DNA of 64,000 nucleotides from Caryophanales bacterium (GTDB taxonomy: Bacteria; Bacillota_I; Bacilli_A; RF39; UBA660): NCBI GenBank assembly GCA_016282375.1, contig JAEEKI010000011.1, positions 1 to 64,000 of the forward strand. The letters are read 5' to 3'. Of this stretch, positions 17,296 to 25,815 are shown piece after piece. Position numbers and translations under genes: made by a program. Below the pieces are notes generated by a model. It was not told the origin of the DNA. It did not search any database and was given only the letters and a program-made list of their open reading frames with translations. The number at the start of each line of letters is the position of its first letter. Positions within the stretch are counted from its first letter, which is position 1.

Positions 17296-17316
17296 ACGGA
17301 TGAAAATCCGTTTTTT
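17296..17316 (+). terminator. GNRA-loop terminator after LRR gene 1
   Basis: ACGGAT (17296-17301) pairs with ATCCGT (17306-17311) around GAAA, followed by T6. An identical stem occurs at 19845. Confidence 0.8.
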
Positions 17317-17373
17317 AATTTGAATTTGAGAAACATCACAAGATTGCATTTCAATTATGGAAACATAATCATC

Positions 17374-17402
17374 TTGATAAATAATGGATTATATTATATA
17401 CT
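17374..17402 (+). promoter_or_regulatory. promoter of the second LRR gene
   Basis: TTGATA (17374-17379), a 17-base spacer and TATACT (17397-17402), the duplicate of the promoter at 15362. Confidence 0.7.
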
Positions 17403-17421
17403 AATTATAATTGGTGAGAAT

Positions 17422-19821
17422 ATGAAAAAGCAGAACACTATTATGATGATCATAACTGTGATAGTCTTTTTATCTTTTGTAGTTTTTGCTACCTATGCGT
17501 ACTTTGCAACCGGTAATTTAAATGTCATTAATGTCGCAGCCTCTAATGTAATAACTGAGCAAAATAATATGGTATTTGATGTAATTGGGGGAGGTATATC
17601 CATTAATATGTCGTTAGCTAAGATGGCGGATGGCGCTGCTAATAATAATTTAGTAGCTATTTCTAATAATACGACCTTAACAGTTAATTTTACACCCAAT
17701 ACGGATTATAGTATGATATGTACGTATGATATCATTTATGAATGGACGAGCAGTGATAAATATACTGCTCATAGTCCAGGCGTAACAAATAAAGAGTTTA
17801 CGATTCAAGCCTTTCAAACATATGCGGAAAATACGGTTAATGGCGATGGCGTTGTTACTGAGGAAACAGATTTATCAACATTAACATATACCAATAATAG
17901 TGTAACAATTGTTAGTGGAGCCCAAATATCGGGAAGTGGTAGCACAACTAGTACAGCCGTATGGAACTTAATAAGTAGAGTTTATAATGTATATGCGAGT
18001 CAAACAGCTTTAGAGGGAAAAAACTTTGCAGGTAAATTTAAGATAGCCAATGTCTCATGTGTAGCAGGCGAGGTTGAAACAACCGTTATAGCAAGTGGAA
18101 ATGTTAATGAAAATATCACCTGGACATTAGATGATAACGGCACCCTTAAAATAATGGGATCAGGAGCTATGCCAAATTATAGTTCTAGTGGTTCACCATG
18201 GTATGCAAATAGAAACTCTATAGAAAGTGTTGAAATTGGAAATGGTATTACTTCGATTGGCAAATACAGTTTTAACGGTGAGTCAAATTTGACATCTGTA
18301 ACAATTCCAAGTAGTGTAACAGGTATTGGTGATTATGCTTTTCAAAATACAGGCCTAACATCGATAACCATTCCAGATACCGTAACTACAATTGGAAACG
18401 CTGTTTTATCTAGTTGCAAAAATTTAACTTCTGCAACGTTACCAAGTAATATAACAACAATACCGACTTCTTTATTTTGGGGTAGTAGTAGTTTAACAAA
18501 CTTTACTATTCCAAGTAGTGTAACAAGTATTGGTACAAATGCTTTTCTAAATACAAAACTAACATCGATAACCATTCCAAGTAGTGTAACAAGTATTGGC
18601 AATTATGCTTTTGCAAATACAGACCTAACATCGATAACCATTCCAAGTAGTGTAACAAGTATTGGTAATTATGCTTTTCAAGATACAGGCCTAACATCGA
18701 TAACCATTCCAGATACAGTAACTTCACTAGGAACCAATGTTTTATATTATTGCAATAATTTAACTTCTGCAACGTTACCAAGTAATATAACAACAATACC
18801 TAAATCAACATTTGAAGGTTGTCGTAGTTTAACAAACTATACTATTCCAAGTAGTGTAACAAGTATTGGTAATAATGCTTTTCGTTCCTCAGGTTTAACG
18901 TCAATAACCATTCCAAGTAGTGTAACAAGTATTGGTGATTATGCTTTTTTTACTACAGGCCTAACATCAATAACCATTCCAAGTAGTGTAACAAGTATTG
19001 GCAATTCTGCTTTTGCTTATACAGGCCTAACATCGATAACCATTCCAGATACCGTAACTTCACTTGGAACCGGTGTTTTGGGTGGCTGCGAAAATTTAAC
19101 TTCTGCAACGTTACCAAGTAATATAACAACAATACCTAAACAAACATTTAATGGTTGTCGTAGTTTAACAAACTATACTATTCCAAGTAGTGTAACAAGT
19201 ATTGGTGATTATGCTTTTCGAGAGACAGGCCTAACTTCGGTAACCATTCCAAGTAGTGTAACCACAATAGGTACGTATGCTTTTTCTGGAAGTAGTCTAA
19301 CTTCGATAACTATTCCTGATACAGTGACAATTCTTGGAACCTATGCTTTTCAAAACTGTAAGAGTTTAACAAACGCAACGTTGTCAAGCAATGTGACAAC
19401 AATCCCTAATTATGCATTTGATGGTTGTAGTAGTTTAACAAACTGTACTATTCCAAGTAGTGTAACTAAGATTGGTGATTATGCTTTTCGAAATACAGGC
19501 CTAACATCGATAACCATTCCAGATACCGTAACTTCACTTGGAACCGGTGTTTTAAGTGGCTGCAAAAATTTAACTTCTGCAACGTTACCAAGTAATATAA
19601 CAACAATCCCTAATTATGCATTTGATGGTTGCAGTAGTTTAACAAACTGTACTATTCCAAGCAGTGTAACAAGTATTGGTAATGTTGCATTCAGAAATTG
19701 CTCTTCTTTATCATCTGTTATATATAATGGTAATACATATACAACACAGTCAGGGTTTACATCAGCCTATGGTGGAACTTTAGGTTCAAATGTATTTACT
19801 GGTACTTCTTTAGGAACATAA
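17422..19821 (+). CDS. secreted BspA-like leucine-rich-repeat protein 2
   Basis: A 799-residue paralogue of the preceding gene. The signal segment and residues 30-215 are nearly the same (TYAYFATGNLNVINVA, NNMVFDVIGGG). The repeat region is longer, with about 22 LRR_5 units, among them a higher-order pattern of several LTSITIP units followed by LTSATLPSNITTIP. It ends FTGTSLGT, again with no recognisable anchor. The start is the ATG at 17422 after GGTGAG; longer in-frame starts fall inside the promoter. Export is probably by Sec with processing by the SipW-type peptidase at 36007 (inference). Confidence 0.85.
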   Translation: MKKQNTIMMIITVIVFLSFVVFATYAYFATGNLNVINVAASNVITEQNNMVFDVIGGGISINMSLAKMADGAANNNLVAISNNTTLTVNFTPNTDYSMICTYDIIYEWTSSDKYTAHSPGVTNKEFTIQAFQTYAENTVNGDGVVTEETDLSTLTYTNNSVTIVSGAQISGSGSTTSTAVWNLISRVYNVYASQTALEGKNFAGKFKIANVSCVAGEVETTVIASGNVNENITWTLDDNGTLKIMGSGAMPNYSSSGSPWYANRNSIESVEIGNGITSIGKYSFNGESNLTSVTIPSSVTGIGDYAFQNTGLTSITIPDTVTTIGNAVLSSCKNLTSATLPSNITTIPTSLFWGSSSLTNFTIPSSVTSIGTNAFLNTKLTSITIPSSVTSIGNYAFANTDLTSITIPSSVTSIGNYAFQDTGLTSITIPDTVTSLGTNVLYYCNNLTSATLPSNITTIPKSTFEGCRSLTNYTIPSSVTSIGNNAFRSSGLTSITIPSSVTSIGDYAFFTTGLTSITIPSSVTSIGNSAFAYTGLTSITIPDTVTSLGTGVLGGCENLTSATLPSNITTIPKQTFNGCRSLTNYTIPSSVTSIGDYAFRETGLTSVTIPSSVTTIGTYAFSGSSLTSITIPDTVTILGTYAFQNCKSLTNATLSSNVTTIPNYAFDGCSSLTNCTIPSSVTKIGDYAFRNTGLTSITIPDTVTSLGTGVLSGCKNLTSATLPSNITTIPNYAFDGCSSLTNCTIPSSVTSIGNVAFRNCSSLSSVIYNGNTYTTQSGFTSAYGGTLGSNVFTGTSLGT
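18270..19690 (+). repeat. LRR-coding tandem repeats, gene 2
   Basis: Same 69-base unit family as in gene 1, plus a higher-order block ending in the ACGTTACCAAGTAATATAAC segment that recurs four times. Variable repeat number between strains is expected. Confidence 0.8.
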
Positions 19822-19844
19822 AATTCTTTATAATAAGTAATAAG

Positions 19845-19877
19845 ACGGATGAAAATCCGTTTTTTGTATGTTATAAT
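19845..19877 (+). terminator. GNRA-loop terminator fused to an extended -10 promoter
   Basis: ACGGAT (19845-19850) pairs with ATCCGT (19855-19860) around GAAA, with T6. TG-T-TATAAT lies at 19869-19877 and drives the glycosyltransferase gene. Confidence 0.8.
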
Positions 19878-19900
19878 CTTTATAAGAGGATGGAAGTAAT

Positions 19901-21097
19901 ATGAAAAAATTAAAAGTTGGTATGTTTATGGATTCTTGGTATCCAGATATAAATGGTGTTATCTTAGTTATGGATAATTTAATTAAGAATATGCAAGATT
20001 ATGCAGATATCACCCTTGTTGTTCCAACAACAGGAAGTGAAGAGGATGACGGTAACTATCCATTTAAGGTTATTAGAGTAGATAGTATTCCTTTATTAAA
20101 GACGGGATATAAACTAGGCATGGTTGATGTAAAATATCTAAAATATAAACGCTTATTTAAAAAATTAGATTTTGATATTATTCATATTCATTCGCCATTT
20201 GCTTTAGGAAGATTAGGTATTAGGGTAGCAAGAGAAAAAAATATTCCTGTTATTGCCACGATGCATACAAGATGGGAATTTGAATTAAAAAAATATTTGA
20301 AATCAAATTTAGTAACCAAAGTGGGTATTAAGCATTTAATTAAATCTTACAATAAATGTTATAGTTGTATTGCTCTTAATAATGCCTTAGTTAAGGTTTA
20401 TAAAGATTATGGCTATAAAGGTAAAATGGATATTATTAGAAATGGCACCGACCTAGAAATTGTAGCAAATCCAAAAGAATCACGTGGTAAGATTAATAAA
20501 ATGTTTAACTTAGATGATAAAGAAAGAGTTTTGTTATTTGTAGGAAGAATAACAAGTGTTAAAAATATTTTCTTTATTTTAGATGTTTTAAAAAGATTAA
20601 AAGAAATAAATTTTAAATATAAGATGATCTATGTTGGCAACGGACCAGATTATGAAAAATTAGGTAAGAAAATTAAAGAATATGCCATGCAAGATGAAGT
20701 CATTCTTGCTGGGAAGATTATGGATAGACAATTACTTAAAGAGATTTATAATCGGGCAGATTTATTTATTTTTCCATCCCTTTTTGATGCATCTTCCTTA
20801 GTTCAAATTGAGGCAGCTTCCCAAGAAACTCCAACAATATTTGTCGAAGGATCTGTTACCTCGGATACAGTAGAAAATAATGTTAATGGGTTTAAAGAAA
20901 AAGAAGACATTGAATTATTTGCTAAACGCATCATTAGTATTTTTAATGATCAAAAATTATATAATAGTGTGAAGAAAGCTGCGAAAAATGATTTAGCAAT
21001 GTCGTGGAAAGATATTGCTAAAGATACTTATGATTACTATTTAAAAACGATTAAGAGTTATCAAGAAGAAAATCATTCTGAAGATAATATAAATTAG
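19901..21097 (+). CDS. GT4-family glycosyltransferase (GT-B fold)
   Basis: A 398-residue protein. The N-terminal domain has MFMDSWYPDINGV (acceptor side), IIHIHSPFALGRLG and IATMHTRWEFEL. The C-terminal GT1/GT4 domain has LLFVGRITSVKN, YVGNGPDYEKL and the donor-site FPSLFDASSLVQIEAAS. The arrangement resembles diacylglycerol glucosyltransferases and other GT4 enzymes that act at the membrane face. The last glutamate of the E-x7-E motif appears in SLVQIEA. It may make a glycolipid or modify surface material. The substrate is not determined. It is a single-gene unit with Shine-Dalgarno GAGGATGG. Confidence 0.85.
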   Translation: MKKLKVGMFMDSWYPDINGVILVMDNLIKNMQDYADITLVVPTTGSEEDDGNYPFKVIRVDSIPLLKTGYKLGMVDVKYLKYKRLFKKLDFDIIHIHSPFALGRLGIRVAREKNIPVIATMHTRWEFELKKYLKSNLVTKVGIKHLIKSYNKCYSCIALNNALVKVYKDYGYKGKMDIIRNGTDLEIVANPKESRGKINKMFNLDDKERVLLFVGRITSVKNIFFILDVLKRLKEINFKYKMIYVGNGPDYEKLGKKIKEYAMQDEVILAGKIMDRQLLKEIYNRADLFIFPSLFDASSLVQIEAASQETPTIFVEGSVTSDTVENNVNGFKEKEDIELFAKRIISIFNDQKLYNSVKKAAKNDLAMSWKDIAKDTYDYYLKTIKSYQEENHSEDNIN

Positions 21098-21116
21098 TAT
21101 CGTAAAACTAATTTTA

Positions 21117-21125
21117 TGTTATAAT
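21117..21125 (+). promoter_or_regulatory. extended -10 promoter of the VWA/TelA block
   Basis: TG-T-TATAAT lies at 21117-21125, 19 bases before the VWA gene start. No hairpin terminator is seen between the glycosyltransferase and this promoter, so read-through is possible. Confidence 0.6.
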
Positions 21126-21143
21126 TAGGAATAGAGGTAATTT

Positions 21144-22763
21144 ATGAATAAGAGTGGGAAAAAGGGCATAGGTTCTTTTATAAAATTATTAGTCTTTTTA
21201 TGGATAGCAAGTTTTGTTATTTCGACAGTAACATCTTTCTTTAATGGGGAAGATAATCCTAAAAATGGCGATTATGATGCAAAGGCTTTGAATATTATTT
21301 CTAGTTCTGAAAATGAGCCATTAGATAGTTATATTAAAGATTTTGCTAAAAAGAATAAAATAAAGGTTAAAATAACTTATGAAGATACATTAGATATTGT
21401 ATCTAAATTAAATAGTGGTGAAGAGTATGATGCTGTATGGAGTGCTAATTCCATTTGGAATTATAAACTAAATAAGTCAGTATCCTTATCAGAGTCAAAG
21501 TCAATGAGTATTAATCCTGTTATTTTTGGTATCAAAAAGAGCAAAGCTCAAGAATTAGGCTTTGTTGGTAAAGATATTAGAACACAAGATATTTTAGATG
21601 CCATTAAGGATGGTAAATTAAAATTTAGTATGTCTAATCCTAACAGTACCAATAGTGGGGCGGTTGCTTATCTAGGAATTCTTTCTACTTTAGCTGGTAA
21701 TCCCGATGTTTTAACTCTTGACATGCTTGAACAAGAGTATTTAAAAAATAATATTGTTTCTTTCTTTTCTGGTTTAGAAAGAACAAGTGGTGATGAAGAT
21801 TACTTAGAGGAATTATTCTTAAATGGTGATTATGACGCCGTTGTTTCTTATGAATCTTCGATTATTAATATTAATAAAAAACTTGTTAATAATAAAAAGG
21901 AACCTTTATATGCTATTTATCCAGTAGATGGTGTCAGTATATCAGATAGTATTTTTGCACTTGTAAATAATAAAGATGAGAATAAAAAAGAAGATTTTTT
22001 AAAGATTCAAGATTATTTTCTTTCGGGAGATGGTCAAGAAGTATTAGCTAATCTAGGACGTAGAACTTGGTATGGTGGAACAACAGATAGTGCTGATAAG
22101 AATGTTTTTAATCCTAACTGGGGTATTGATACCACTAAATTAATTTCACCACTTAAGTATCCGAGTGATGCGGTTATTAATCGTGCTTTAGCTATGTATC
22201 AAGAAGAACTTCGTAAACCCATTCATGTTGTTTTTTGTTTAGATTATTCTGGTAGTATGTGGGGTGATGGTTATGATGAATTGGTTAATGCGATGGAATT
22301 TATTTTAGATTATGAGGCAGCAAGTCAAGAAAGTATTCAATTTACATCTAAAGATAAGATTGATGTTATTCCGTTTGATAGTGACTATGATGAAGTTTGG
22401 AGTACGGATAAAGGCGATGATACAGATTATTTAATTGATAGGATAAAAAAACGTAATCCAGGTGGAGCAACTTATTTATATTCGGCAACTATCGAAGCGT
22501 TAAAACTACTTAATGATGGTGAGACTACTTATAATAAGTCAATAATTTTGATGACAGATGGTGATCCAAACGATAGTAAGACTTTTAAAGATTTACAAAA
22601 TTATTATAATAAACTTGGTTTAAAAATTCCTATTTTTGCCATTACTTTTGGTAGCGCAACTGAAAGATATCTAGATCAAATAGCTGATTTATCGAATGCA
22701 AAGGTATTTGATGGTAAAACTGATTTAGTAGCAGCATTTAAAGAAGTACGTGCTTATAATTAG
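21144..22763 (+). CDS. membrane-anchored substrate-binding and VWA domain protein
   Basis: A 539-residue protein. One N-terminal helix (about 12-32) follows a basic start, so the rest should be outside. Residues about 45-330 resemble a type-2 solute-binding domain (SNPNSTNSGAVAYLGILST, FSGDGQ-like FLSGDGQEVL). Residues about 350-535 are a VWA domain with an intact MIDAS: DYSGSM, the threonine in GGATYLYS, and the aspartate in MTDGDPNDS. The MIDAS binds a divalent metal and mediates protein contacts. It is the first gene of a block with XpaC, a second binding-like protein, TelA and an AAA+ ATPase. A sensor or scaffold role is inferred. Confidence 0.82.
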   Translation: MNKSGKKGIGSFIKLLVFLWIASFVISTVTSFFNGEDNPKNGDYDAKALNIISSSENEPLDSYIKDFAKKNKIKVKITYEDTLDIVSKLNSGEEYDAVWSANSIWNYKLNKSVSLSESKSMSINPVIFGIKKSKAQELGFVGKDIRTQDILDAIKDGKLKFSMSNPNSTNSGAVAYLGILSTLAGNPDVLTLDMLEQEYLKNNIVSFFSGLERTSGDEDYLEELFLNGDYDAVVSYESSIININKKLVNNKKEPLYAIYPVDGVSISDSIFALVNNKDENKKEDFLKIQDYFLSGDGQEVLANLGRRTWYGGTTDSADKNVFNPNWGIDTTKLISPLKYPSDAVINRALAMYQEELRKPIHVVFCLDYSGSMWGDGYDELVNAMEFILDYEAASQESIQFTSKDKIDVIPFDSDYDEVWSTDKGDDTDYLIDRIKKRNPGGATYLYSATIEALKLLNDGETTYNKSIILMTDGDPNDSKTFKDLQNYYNKLGLKIPIFAITFGSATERYLDQIADLSNAKVFDGKTDLVAAFKEVRAYN

Positions 22764-22772
22764 GGAGTTATT

Positions 22773-23408
22773 ATGAAAAATCAAGGAGTAATATCGGCAG
22801 TTGTCGGAGGAACGTTTTTTGCTGTACCATATCTTGGCTTGGCCGTTCCTTTTGTACCAGCTCTAGTTATTGGGGCAGCGGCTTTTGGGGCCAGTGAATT
22901 GGTTTTTGCTGGTACTAAGAAAAAAAATGCTTTGGAGGATTTGGAAAACTCTAATAAAAGATTATATAATCAAATAGTAAAGGCCAATAAGAGTAATGCT
23001 TTTATACTTTCTATGATACCTAAGATTGATGATGAAGCAGTAAAAGCCAATTTGAAAGAGATATATAGTACAAATACTAAAATAATTAATGTTGTAACGA
23101 AGAATAATGCTAAAGTGAAAAGCATCAATAATTATTTTGATTATTATTTGCCAGTACTTGTTAAAATCGTTTCTCGCTATGATGAGATTGAGAATCAGAA
23201 TTTAACTTCAAGCGAGATAAAAAAATTTATGAAAAGTACAGCCGAGATGATTGAGGAGGTAAATGATTCTTTCAAAAAAATTTTATCAAGTTTATATCAA
23301 GAGGAAATTGTCGATACAGATGTGGAAATGAAAGTATTTAATCAAATGTTAAAAGCAGATGGCTTTAATGATAAAGGACTCTTAAAAAAGGAGGATAAAG
23401 ATGAATAA
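22773..23408 (+). CDS. XpaC-like membrane protein
   Basis: A 211-residue protein. Two close hydrophobic segments (about 5-40, VVGGTFFAVPYLGLAVPFVPALVIGAAAFG) form an N-terminal hairpin. The remaining 165 residues are helical and charged and should lie in the cytosol (NSNKRLYNQIVKANKSNAF, then EIENQNLTSSEIKKFM). This layout and its place beside telA match the XpaC family, named for 5-bromo-4-chloroindolyl phosphate hydrolysis but of unclear activity. Shine-Dalgarno GGGAG, nine bases after the VWA stop. It overlaps the next gene by eight bases. Confidence 0.78.
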   Translation: MKNQGVISAVVGGTFFAVPYLGLAVPFVPALVIGAAAFGASELVFAGTKKKNALEDLENSNKRLYNQIVKANKSNAFILSMIPKIDDEAVKANLKEIYSTNTKIINVVTKNNAKVKSINNYFDYYLPVLVKIVSRYDEIENQNLTSSEIKKFMKSTAEMIEEVNDSFKKILSSLYQEEIVDTDVEMKVFNQMLKADGFNDKGLLKKEDKDE

Positions 23409-24591
23409 GAAAACAATAATAGGTATAGTAATATTTGCAGTTTTGATAGGACTTATTGTTTTATATAAAGTTGCCGGTAATGCTATTAATCACATTATGG
23501 GTGGTGATTTAACAACCATTTATGTGGCTACAGGTGGAGGAAAGGAAGATTTTCTTAAAGATAAAGAAGTATTAGAGATATTAAGAAAAGAATATAAACT
23601 TGATGTAGTCTTTGATACGTGGAGTAATAGTAAGACAGTATCTAGTCCGTTAATTAGAGAAACAATTGGTCTTGGTAATCAAGATATCATTAACCGGATG
23701 GAAAATGGGGAAACATTCACGATTAATTCCGAGGGAGTAACGAAGTATGATGCTTTATTTACTTCGGATATCCGTTATTATGAATACTATAAACAAAAAC
23801 CTATAGAAAATGAAGCTGAAAGATATACGGTATTAGGCGGAGGTTTAACGCTTAATACACCAATTGTTTTCTATAGTTGGGATAAGATAGTAGATGCCTT
23901 AATTGCTAATGGTATTGCACAAGAGCAAGATGGCATTTATTATGTTACCGACATGGATCGATTAGTAGATATCATCTTAAATGGTAAGAAATGGTCTGAA
24001 CTAGGTGTAACAGATGATATTTATGGTAATGTATCTATTTCATCAATTGACCCAGTTAAATCTAGTCCAGGTGCTACATATTATGGTTTATTACTTGCTA
24101 TTCTTTCTCACGGTGAAGTTACGGAAGAAAATGTCATAGCTAATATGCCTAAACTAAAAGATTTATATATTAAATCTGGAAATATGAAGTTTACGCCAGC
24201 TGATTTATTCCAAGAATACTTAAGAGCAGGCATGGGTACGCAAAAGATTATCGTTGATTATGAAAAAAGTATTATTGATTTTTCTAATTCTAATGAAAAG
24301 GGCTTTGAACAAGTTAAAGACCGGATAAGAATACTATATCCAAAACCAACATCTTGGAATAACCACTGTTATATGTATTTTACGGAAGCTGGTGAGATAC
24401 TTTATAAAGCTTTTGAAGAGAATGAAAAAATACAACAAATTGCTTGGGAAAAATATGGCTTTAGAACTGGTATAACAGGTGGAAAATATGATGTGTCAAA
24501 GATAGGGGTTGCTGTACCACAAGAAATAACTAGTACTGTTCCAGGTTTAAAAATGGCAGAATATAATGCATTAATTGATGGTCTTAAATAG
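23401..24591 (+). CDS. membrane-anchored solute-binding-like protein
   Basis: A 396-residue protein. An N-terminal helix (about 5-23, IIGIVIFAVLIGLIVLY) anchors an extracellular domain that resembles a type-2 periplasmic binding fold: VATGGGKEDFLKDKEVLEIL, TLNTPIVFYSWDKIVDALI, PVKSSPGATYYGLLLAIL. It has no lipobox cysteine. It is related in plan to the binding half of the VWA gene two places upstream but lacks a VWA domain. No ABC permease or ATPase lies alongside, so transport is unlikely and ligand sensing more plausible. Shine-Dalgarno AAGGAGG inside the XpaC end. Confidence 0.72.
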   Translation: MNKKTIIGIVIFAVLIGLIVLYKVAGNAINHIMGGDLTTIYVATGGGKEDFLKDKEVLEILRKEYKLDVVFDTWSNSKTVSSPLIRETIGLGNQDIINRMENGETFTINSEGVTKYDALFTSDIRYYEYYKQKPIENEAERYTVLGGGLTLNTPIVFYSWDKIVDALIANGIAQEQDGIYYVTDMDRLVDIILNGKKWSELGVTDDIYGNVSISSIDPVKSSPGATYYGLLLAILSHGEVTEENVIANMPKLKDLYIKSGNMKFTPADLFQEYLRAGMGTQKIIVDYEKSIIDFSNSNEKGFEQVKDRIRILYPKPTSWNNHCYMYFTEAGEILYKAFEENEKIQQIAWEKYGFRTGITGGKYDVSKIGVAVPQEITSTVPGLKMAEYNALIDGLK

Positions 24592-24602
24592 GAGGTTAAA
24601 GA

Positions 24603-25757
24603 ATGGACATGAATATTAATTTAGAAGATTTTGAAAAGAAAGACGTTGAACTATTAGTAGCAGGTAATGAAAAAGTATCTGAAGAAAAGGTAGAAAGTAC
24701 TCTTAACTATGACAATTTGACAGATGAAGAAAAGAAGGCAATTGATGAGTTTGTTGCTAAAATTGATGTTAATGATGCAACACAAATATTACAATTTGGT
24801 GCTGCTGCCCAAGATAAAGTAGCAGAATTTTCTGACTCTATTTTACAAAATGTTAAAACTAAGGATTTAGGAGATGTTGGCGACTTATTATCTAAGTTGG
24901 TTTCAGAGATTAAAACCTTTGATAAAGAAGTTGCTGGTCAAAAGGTTGGCTTCTTAGAAAAAATGTTTACAAGTGCCAAAAAAGAAGTGGATCGTATTAA
25001 GGCTCGTTATTCGAAGATTGAAACTAATATTGGCGCTATTGAACAAGGCTTAGAAAAAGATAAGATTCAAATGCTAAAAGACATTAGCATTTTTGATGTT
25101 ATGTATCAAAAGAATTTGGATTATTTTAAGGAAGTATCATTATATATCATTGCTGGTGAACGTAAAATTAAAGAACTTCGTGAGGTAGTTTTACCAGAAC
25201 TTAAAGCTAAAGCTGAAAAAACTGGTGAACAACTTGATATTCAAAAAGTTAATGATATGGAGCAATTAATTAATCGTTTTGAAAAGAAAATTTATGATCT
25301 TAAAACAACAAGAATTATATCTATTCAAATGGCTCCACAAATTAGATTGTTACAAAATAATGAATCAGAGTTAGTAGAAAAGATTCAAAGTTCTATTACA
25401 AATACTATTCCTCTTTGGAAGAATCAAATGGTTCTTGCGCTTGGTATTAGCAACGCTAAACATGCTTTACAATCACAACAAGAAGTGTCTAAACTTACTA
25501 ATGAGATGTTAGTTAAGAACAGTGAAACTTTAAAACAAGGTTCTATTGAGATTGCTAAAGAAAGTGAAAAAGCTATCGTTGATATTGAAACAATTAAGAA
25601 AACTAACCAAAATCTTATTGATACTATTGATACAGTTATTAAAGTTCATGAAGATGGTCGGATTAAAAGACAAGCTGCTGAAAAAGAACTTGAAAATATG
25701 GAAAAAGAACTTAAGTCTAAATTACTTGAGATTAATGTTAAATCAAAGAAGGATTAA
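24603..25757 (+). CDS. telA: TelA/KlaA family protein (toxic-anion resistance)
   Basis: A 384-residue cytosolic, strongly helical protein. The family core is visible in VGFLEKMFTSAKKEVDRIKARY, GLEKDKIQMLKDISIFDVMY and IQMAPQIRLLQNNESEL, with a coiled-coil C-terminus (EKELENMEKELKSKL). TelA was named from tellurite resistance, but its general role is thought to be in membrane-stress responses, often with XpaC as here. No signal peptide. Shine-Dalgarno TAGGAGG, 11 bases after the previous stop. A terminator follows, so the AAA+ gene may be expressed partly by read-through. Confidence 0.9.
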   Translation: MDMNINLEDFEKKDVELLVAGNEKVSEEKVESTLNYDNLTDEEKKAIDEFVAKIDVNDATQILQFGAAAQDKVAEFSDSILQNVKTKDLGDVGDLLSKLVSEIKTFDKEVAGQKVGFLEKMFTSAKKEVDRIKARYSKIETNIGAIEQGLEKDKIQMLKDISIFDVMYQKNLDYFKEVSLYIIAGERKIKELREVVLPELKAKAEKTGEQLDIQKVNDMEQLINRFEKKIYDLKTTRIISIQMAPQIRLLQNNESELVEKIQSSITNTIPLWKNQMVLALGISNAKHALQSQQEVSKLTNEMLVKNSETLKQGSIEIAKESEKAIVDIETIKKTNQNLIDTIDTVIKVHEDGRIKRQAAEKELENMEKELKSKLLEINVKSKKD

Positions 25758-25770
25758 AAATTATATCTAA

Positions 25771-25794
25771 AAAAAGACTTTATGTCTTTTTTTT
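25771..25794 (+). terminator. weak or attenuating terminator between telA and the AAA+ gene
   Basis: AAAAAGAC (25771-25778) pairs with GTCTTTTT (25784-25791) with a five-base loop and further T. The stem has only two G-C pairs, so partial read-through to the AAA+ gene is likely. Confidence 0.6.
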
Positions 25795-25815
25795 CTATAT
25801 AGCAAGGAGAGTATA

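Larger units (their letters stand above)
15349..17317 (+). repeat. tandem duplication, unit 1 (promoter, LRR gene, terminator)
   Basis: The promoter region starting AACATAATCATCTTGATAAA, the N-terminal coding part, the 3' end encoding GGTLGSNVFTGTSLG and the ACGGAT-GAAA-ATCCGT terminator all recur in the same order at 17360-19866. Internal repeat number differs (620 against 799 residues). Confidence 0.8.
17362..19866 (+). repeat. tandem duplication, unit 2
   Basis: Second copy of the promoter-gene-terminator unit described at 15349. The 5' leaders differ by only a few substitutions over 60 bases. Confidence 0.8.

Noticed and set aside
16449-18796. Long open frames on the minus strand within the LRR genes
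   Set aside because: They follow the repeat period of the plus-strand genes, lack ribosome sites and look like shadows of repetitive coding DNA.
16220-19700. Dense direct repeats resembling a repeat array
   Set aside because: The repeats are coding LRR units with no unique spacers of constant length, so this is not a CRISPR array.
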